38,095 nt of DNA from RGIG7450 sp045633565 (GTDB lineage Bacteria > Bacillota > Clostridia > RUG12999). The position numbers and the translations under genes are program-made. Where the stretch lies: contig JAZQYO010000029.1 in assembly GCA_045633565.1 (NCBI GenBank), forward strand, positions 1 to 38,095. Reading direction: 5' to 3'. Shown here in pieces: positions 36,610 to 38,095 of the stretch; the stretch's first letter is position 1; the number at the start of each line of letters is the position of its first letter. The notes under the pieces were generated by a model, which was not told the origin of the DNA, did no database searches, and worked only from the letters and a program-made list of their open reading frames with translations.

Positions 36610-36638
36610 ATTATAGCATATTAAATTGGTTTTGTCAA
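36610..36638 (-). promoter_or_regulatory. Capsid promoter: TTGACA, 17 bp, TGC-TATAAT
   Basis: Perfect -35 TTGACA (36638-36633) and -10 TATAAT (36615-36610) with a 17-bp spacer and extended -10 TG. One of the two strongest-looking promoters here. It drives scaffold, capsid and the head-tail genes. Confidence 0.9.
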
Positions 36639-36645
36639 TAGGCGG

Positions 36646-36969
36646 TTAATCGCACGGATATTTTTGCTTTATAACTGAATGGCTTTTGATTTCGTCATCT
36701 ATTTCAAAAACATCGCTATATGGATTTGCTTCTTCATCTTCACAAATAGTCAAGATTGAATTTGCTGTGCCTTTCTTTTCAATTTCAATCCACCAAATAG
36801 CAACAAAATCGCCTAAAATTGTTTTCTTCGGATAACCAATGCGAATTACTGTTCCGTCAACAAATCTAATTCGCACATCACTATTATAACAACCGATTTC
36901 ATCTTCTTTGTACTGTGAATTTTCGATTTCTACTAAATCATCACTTGCACCATAAATTTTTACTTTCAT
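36646..36969 (-). CDS. Conserved phage protein, 107 aa
   Basis: MKVKIYGASDDLVEIENSQY, then FVDGTVIRIGYPKKTILGDF and IWWIEIEKKGT. The opening KVKIYGASDDLxE and the later DGT..RI.Y motif are typical of a small phage protein of unknown function. GAGGTG precedes ATG 36969. Its stop lies next to the -35 of the capsid promoter. Confidence 0.75.
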   Translation of the reverse strand: MKVKIYGASDDLVEIENSQYKEDEIGCYNSDVRIRFVDGTVIRIGYPKKTILGDFVAIWWIEIEKKGTANSILTICEDEEANPYSDVFEIDDEIKSHSVIKQKYPCD

Positions 36970-37172
36970 TCCCTCACCTCATCATTTTGGGGTGTGCAAA
37001 CAACCTTCAAATTCTGCATTAAACCCTTTTCAAACCATTCTTTGCCTGTTGCGAAGTGCTTTCCGCTCGCCATATCAAGAACGGAATAAAACTTTTGTCC
37101 GTTATCCTCAAATTCTCCATCAATGACAAACAAAGCACCATTTATTTTACTTTTCAGCGTTGTGCCTTTCAT
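36966..37172 (-). CDS. Hypothetical protein, 68 aa
   Basis: MKGTTLKSKINGALFVIDGE then FYSVLDMASGKHFATGKEWF. The fold looks like a small beta sheet. ATG 37172 shares ATGA with the RHH gene stop; AGGAG is eight bases upstream. Not recognised. Confidence 0.65.
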   Translation of the reverse strand: MKGTTLKSKINGALFVIDGEFEDNGQKFYSVLDMASGKHFATGKEWFEKGLMQNLKVVCTPQNDEVRE

Positions 37173-37309
37173 TTCTCCCTCTCCTTCCTTTCCTTTGCTA
37201 CGAGGTAGCGGATAAAATCACTAATCGTTTTGCCGTGTTCTTTCGCATCTCGTTTGATTTGTTGCTTTTCTTCTTTGTCGCATCGTAATAAAATCAATTC
37301 GCCTTTCAA
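37169..37309 (-). CDS. Ribbon-helix-helix regulator, 46 aa
   Basis: Starts at TTG 37309 (GAGGTGATAAT upstream). LKGELILLRCDKEEKQQIKR then DAKEHGKTISDFIRYLVAKE shows an N-terminal strand (ELILLRCD), helix A (KEEKQQIKRDAKEHG), the turn KTIS and helix B, the classical Arc/CopG/MetJ arrangement. As the second gene after the doubled operator (37526-37555), it is the best candidate for an autorepressor binding that operator. Dimer or tetramer binding to tandem sites is known for the fold; the pairing is inferred. Confidence 0.72.
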   Translation of the reverse strand: MKGELILLRCDKEEKQQIKRDAKEHGKTISDFIRYLVAKERKEREK

Positions 37310-37321
37310 ATTATCACCTCA

Positions 37322-37480
37322 TTAAAATTTGTAGATATAAGAAACATAGAACTTACCACTTTCTTTGTCATAATGAACACCATTGAATTTCTTGTATGCA
37401 GTGTTCTCATAATCAGCACCCATTCTTGCTTCTCTAATTGTGTTAAAATACTGTCTGCTTTCTCTTGTCCAATTCTTCAT
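37322..37480 (-). CDS. Small hypothetical protein, 52 aa
   Basis: MKNWTRESRQYFNTIREARM then GADYENTAYKKFNGVHYDKE and a beta end (KFYVSYIYKF). GAGGT lies seven bases before ATG 37480. First gene of the operator-controlled transcript. The sequence between 37481 and 37527 is its leader. Confidence 0.62.
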   Translation of the reverse strand: MKNWTRESRQYFNTIREARMGADYENTAYKKFNGVHYDKESGKFYVSYIYKF

Positions 37481-37525
37481 TTTTAATACCTCATCTTTCT
37501 TTATTCAAGGCTCTTTCCTTAACCT

Positions 37526-37555
37526 TGTATATACATTATACCACTTGTATATACA
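37526..37555. promoter_or_regulatory. Twin palindromic operators over a promoter
   Basis: The perfect palindrome TGTATATACA occurs at 37526-37535 and 37546-37555, inside a larger 14-bp identical direct repeat (37524-37537, 37544-37557). Starts are exactly 20 bp apart, about two helical turns. One copy lies in the promoter spacer and the other abuts the -10 and covers the start site. This is a typical repressor layout. Confidence 0.82.
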
Positions 37556-37563
37556 TTTGTCAA
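37535..37563 (-). promoter_or_regulatory. Promoter: TTGACA, 17 bp, TGG-TATAAT
   Basis: Full consensus: -35 TTGACA (37563-37558), 17-bp spacer, extended TG, -10 TATAAT (37540-37535). It drives the 52-aa, RHH, 68-aa and 107-aa genes and may add to capsid transcription. Its leader shares GGAAAGAGCCT with the 3.8-kb transcript. Confidence 0.92.
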
Positions 37564-37872
37564 CCCCTTTTCGCAAATTTCTCAAAAATTTTTTAATCTC
37601 CCCGACAGAGCGAAAATAAACAACCTTTAAATATCTCTATTTATCGCTTAAAACCTCATAAATAAAGGGGTTTTGGTACTTCAATAAATAACATAAACAA
37701 ATTTCTATATACTGCCTTTTATAATTATGATAATATCGTTCTTAAAAATTTTTGCTAAAAATATTATTTATTATTTATTATATACCCCAAAACCCTTATA
37801 AATAAAGGGTTTTATATAATAAATAACTAATAAATAGCAGGTAAATAGCAGGTAAATAACATTATAAACAAC
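37564..37872. repeat. AT-rich island B, candidate replication origin or partner site
   Basis: About 310 gene-free bases. In order: CTATTTATCG then AAAACC (37637-37655), AAGGGGTTTT (37665-37674), AATAAATAAC (37683-37692), the 23-bp block (37758-37780) identical to island A, an AAAACCCTTAT/ATAAAGGGTTTT inverted repeat (about 37791-37813) and four tandem 11-bp iterons (37817-37860). It shares at least four blocks with island A in the same order and strand, about 24.7 kb apart on this map. Confidence 0.65.
37817..37860. repeat. Four tandem 11-bp iterons
   Basis: Plus strand: TAATAAATAAC, TAATAAATAGC, AGGTAAATAGC, AGGTAAATAAC, contiguous with no gaps; consensus NRRTAAATARC-like with invariant TAAATA and final C. 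Copies in the same class occur in island A. Regular helical phasing suits a replication initiator or other oligomeric DNA-binding protein. Confidence 0.8.
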
Positions 37873-37900
37873 AAAAATCCCCTGCTTTTTACGGCAGGGG
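37873..37900 (-). terminator. Intrinsic terminator after the minor capsid gene
   Basis: CCCCTGC (37900-37894) and GCAGGGG (37885-37879) pair around an 8-base loop, followed by ATTTTTG on the minus strand. It lies five bases after the stop of the junction-spanning capsid gene. Confidence 0.88.
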
Positions 37901-37905
37901 TGTGG

Positions 37906-38095
37906 TTATGTTTTGGGTTTGCGTGGTACGGACATTCGCTTTCTATCTTCGGGAATACCCGTTATCTCGGTTATCTCTGCATACTTCCCTTGATATGCCT
38001 TTATACGCTCATTGCAACGCTTTACAAGAGCTTTGTCACCACTTGCCTTTGCTAAATCCCTTGTGGTTTTTTCGTTGCGTACAGCCGTTTCTAAC
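37906..38095 (-). CDS. Minor capsid protein, C-terminal part (continuation of 1-1157)
   Basis: The frame entering from position 1 continues through 37954 and stops at TAA 37908-37906, adding the tail PEDRKRMSVPRKPKT after residue 386. Bases 37955-38095 duplicate 1-141. The end is strongly basic, which suits contact with packaged DNA. Terminator and island B follow. Confidence 0.85.
   Translation of the reverse strand, partial: LETAVRNEKTTRDLAKASGDKALVKRCNERIKAYQGKYAEITEITGIPEDRKRMSVPRKPKT
37955..38095. repeat. Terminal overlap of a circular genome, right copy
   Basis: Exact copy of 1-141, in the same reading frame of the minor capsid gene. See the left copy. Confidence 0.95.

Noticed and set aside
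37817..37860. CRISPR-like array
   Set aside because: The units are contiguous 11-mers with no spacers, so they are iterons.
1..38095. tRNA or rRNA genes
   Set aside because: The gene-free gaps are short or AT-rich and none showed a cloverleaf with a TTC-type arm on reading; none reported.

Overview
The window is one complete phage genome, read as a linearised circle. Bases 1-141 are repeated exactly as 37955-38095, so the unique circle is 37,954 bp, and the cut falls inside a minor capsid gene. Every gene I can support lies on the minus strand. The sequence is AT-rich, genes overlap by 1-8 bases, Shine-Dalgarno sites are strong and GTG/TTG starts are common. The gene order is that of a siphovirus of Gram-positive, probably clostridial, gut bacteria. 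A free-standing dockerin gene in the tail module points to a host with cohesin-bearing surface complexes, such as a Ruminococcus-like bacterium; the host call is inference.

In transcription order (high to low coordinates) the layout is as follows. (1) 19.75-16.3 kb, early module: promoter at 19743, small zinc proteins, an XRE-type regulator, a Sak4-like ATPase, a DUF669-like ssDNA-binding protein and a GIY-YIG nuclease, ending in a terminator. (2) 16.25-13.1 kb, second early promoter: DenV-like pyrimidine-dimer glycosylase, CHC2 primase and VirE-type helicase, followed by an AT-rich iteron-bearing island. No DNA polymerase is encoded. (3) 12.9-9.1 kb: a membrane-anchored 3D-domain protein and a train of tiny cysteine-rich, coiled-coil or single-TM proteins. 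(4) 9.1-4.2 kb: promoter, ParB-methyltransferase, TerS, TerL, HExxH protein, portal. (5) 3.8 kb across the junction to 37.9 kb: promoter, accessory genes including a ribbon-helix-helix protein, then minor capsid protein and terminator. (6) 37.87-37.56 kb: a second island with the same repeat blocks as the first. (7) 37.56-32.5 kb: a consensus promoter with twin palindromic operators, a ribbon-helix-helix gene, a second promoter, then scaffold, major capsid, connectors and major tail protein. (8) 32.5-19.9 kb: tail chaperones, tape measure, tail tip, dockerin, tail fibre, amidase, holin, then an uncharacterised block with a sigma-like HTH protein, a papain-like protein and Gly/Cys-rich proteins.

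Six minus-strand promoters share TTGACA, an exact 17-bp spacer and a -10 hexamer, five with an extended -10 TGn. Several transcripts begin with a short 5' hairpin. I see no integrase, excisionase or typical CI-type repressor, so the phage looks strictly lytic or at least lacks an evident lysogeny module.

The most notable items are the stand-alone tail-module dockerin, the paired iteron islands, the doubled 14-bp operator over the capsid-operon promoter, and a glycosylase gene that appears to start at AUU so that its catalytic threonine is residue 2.
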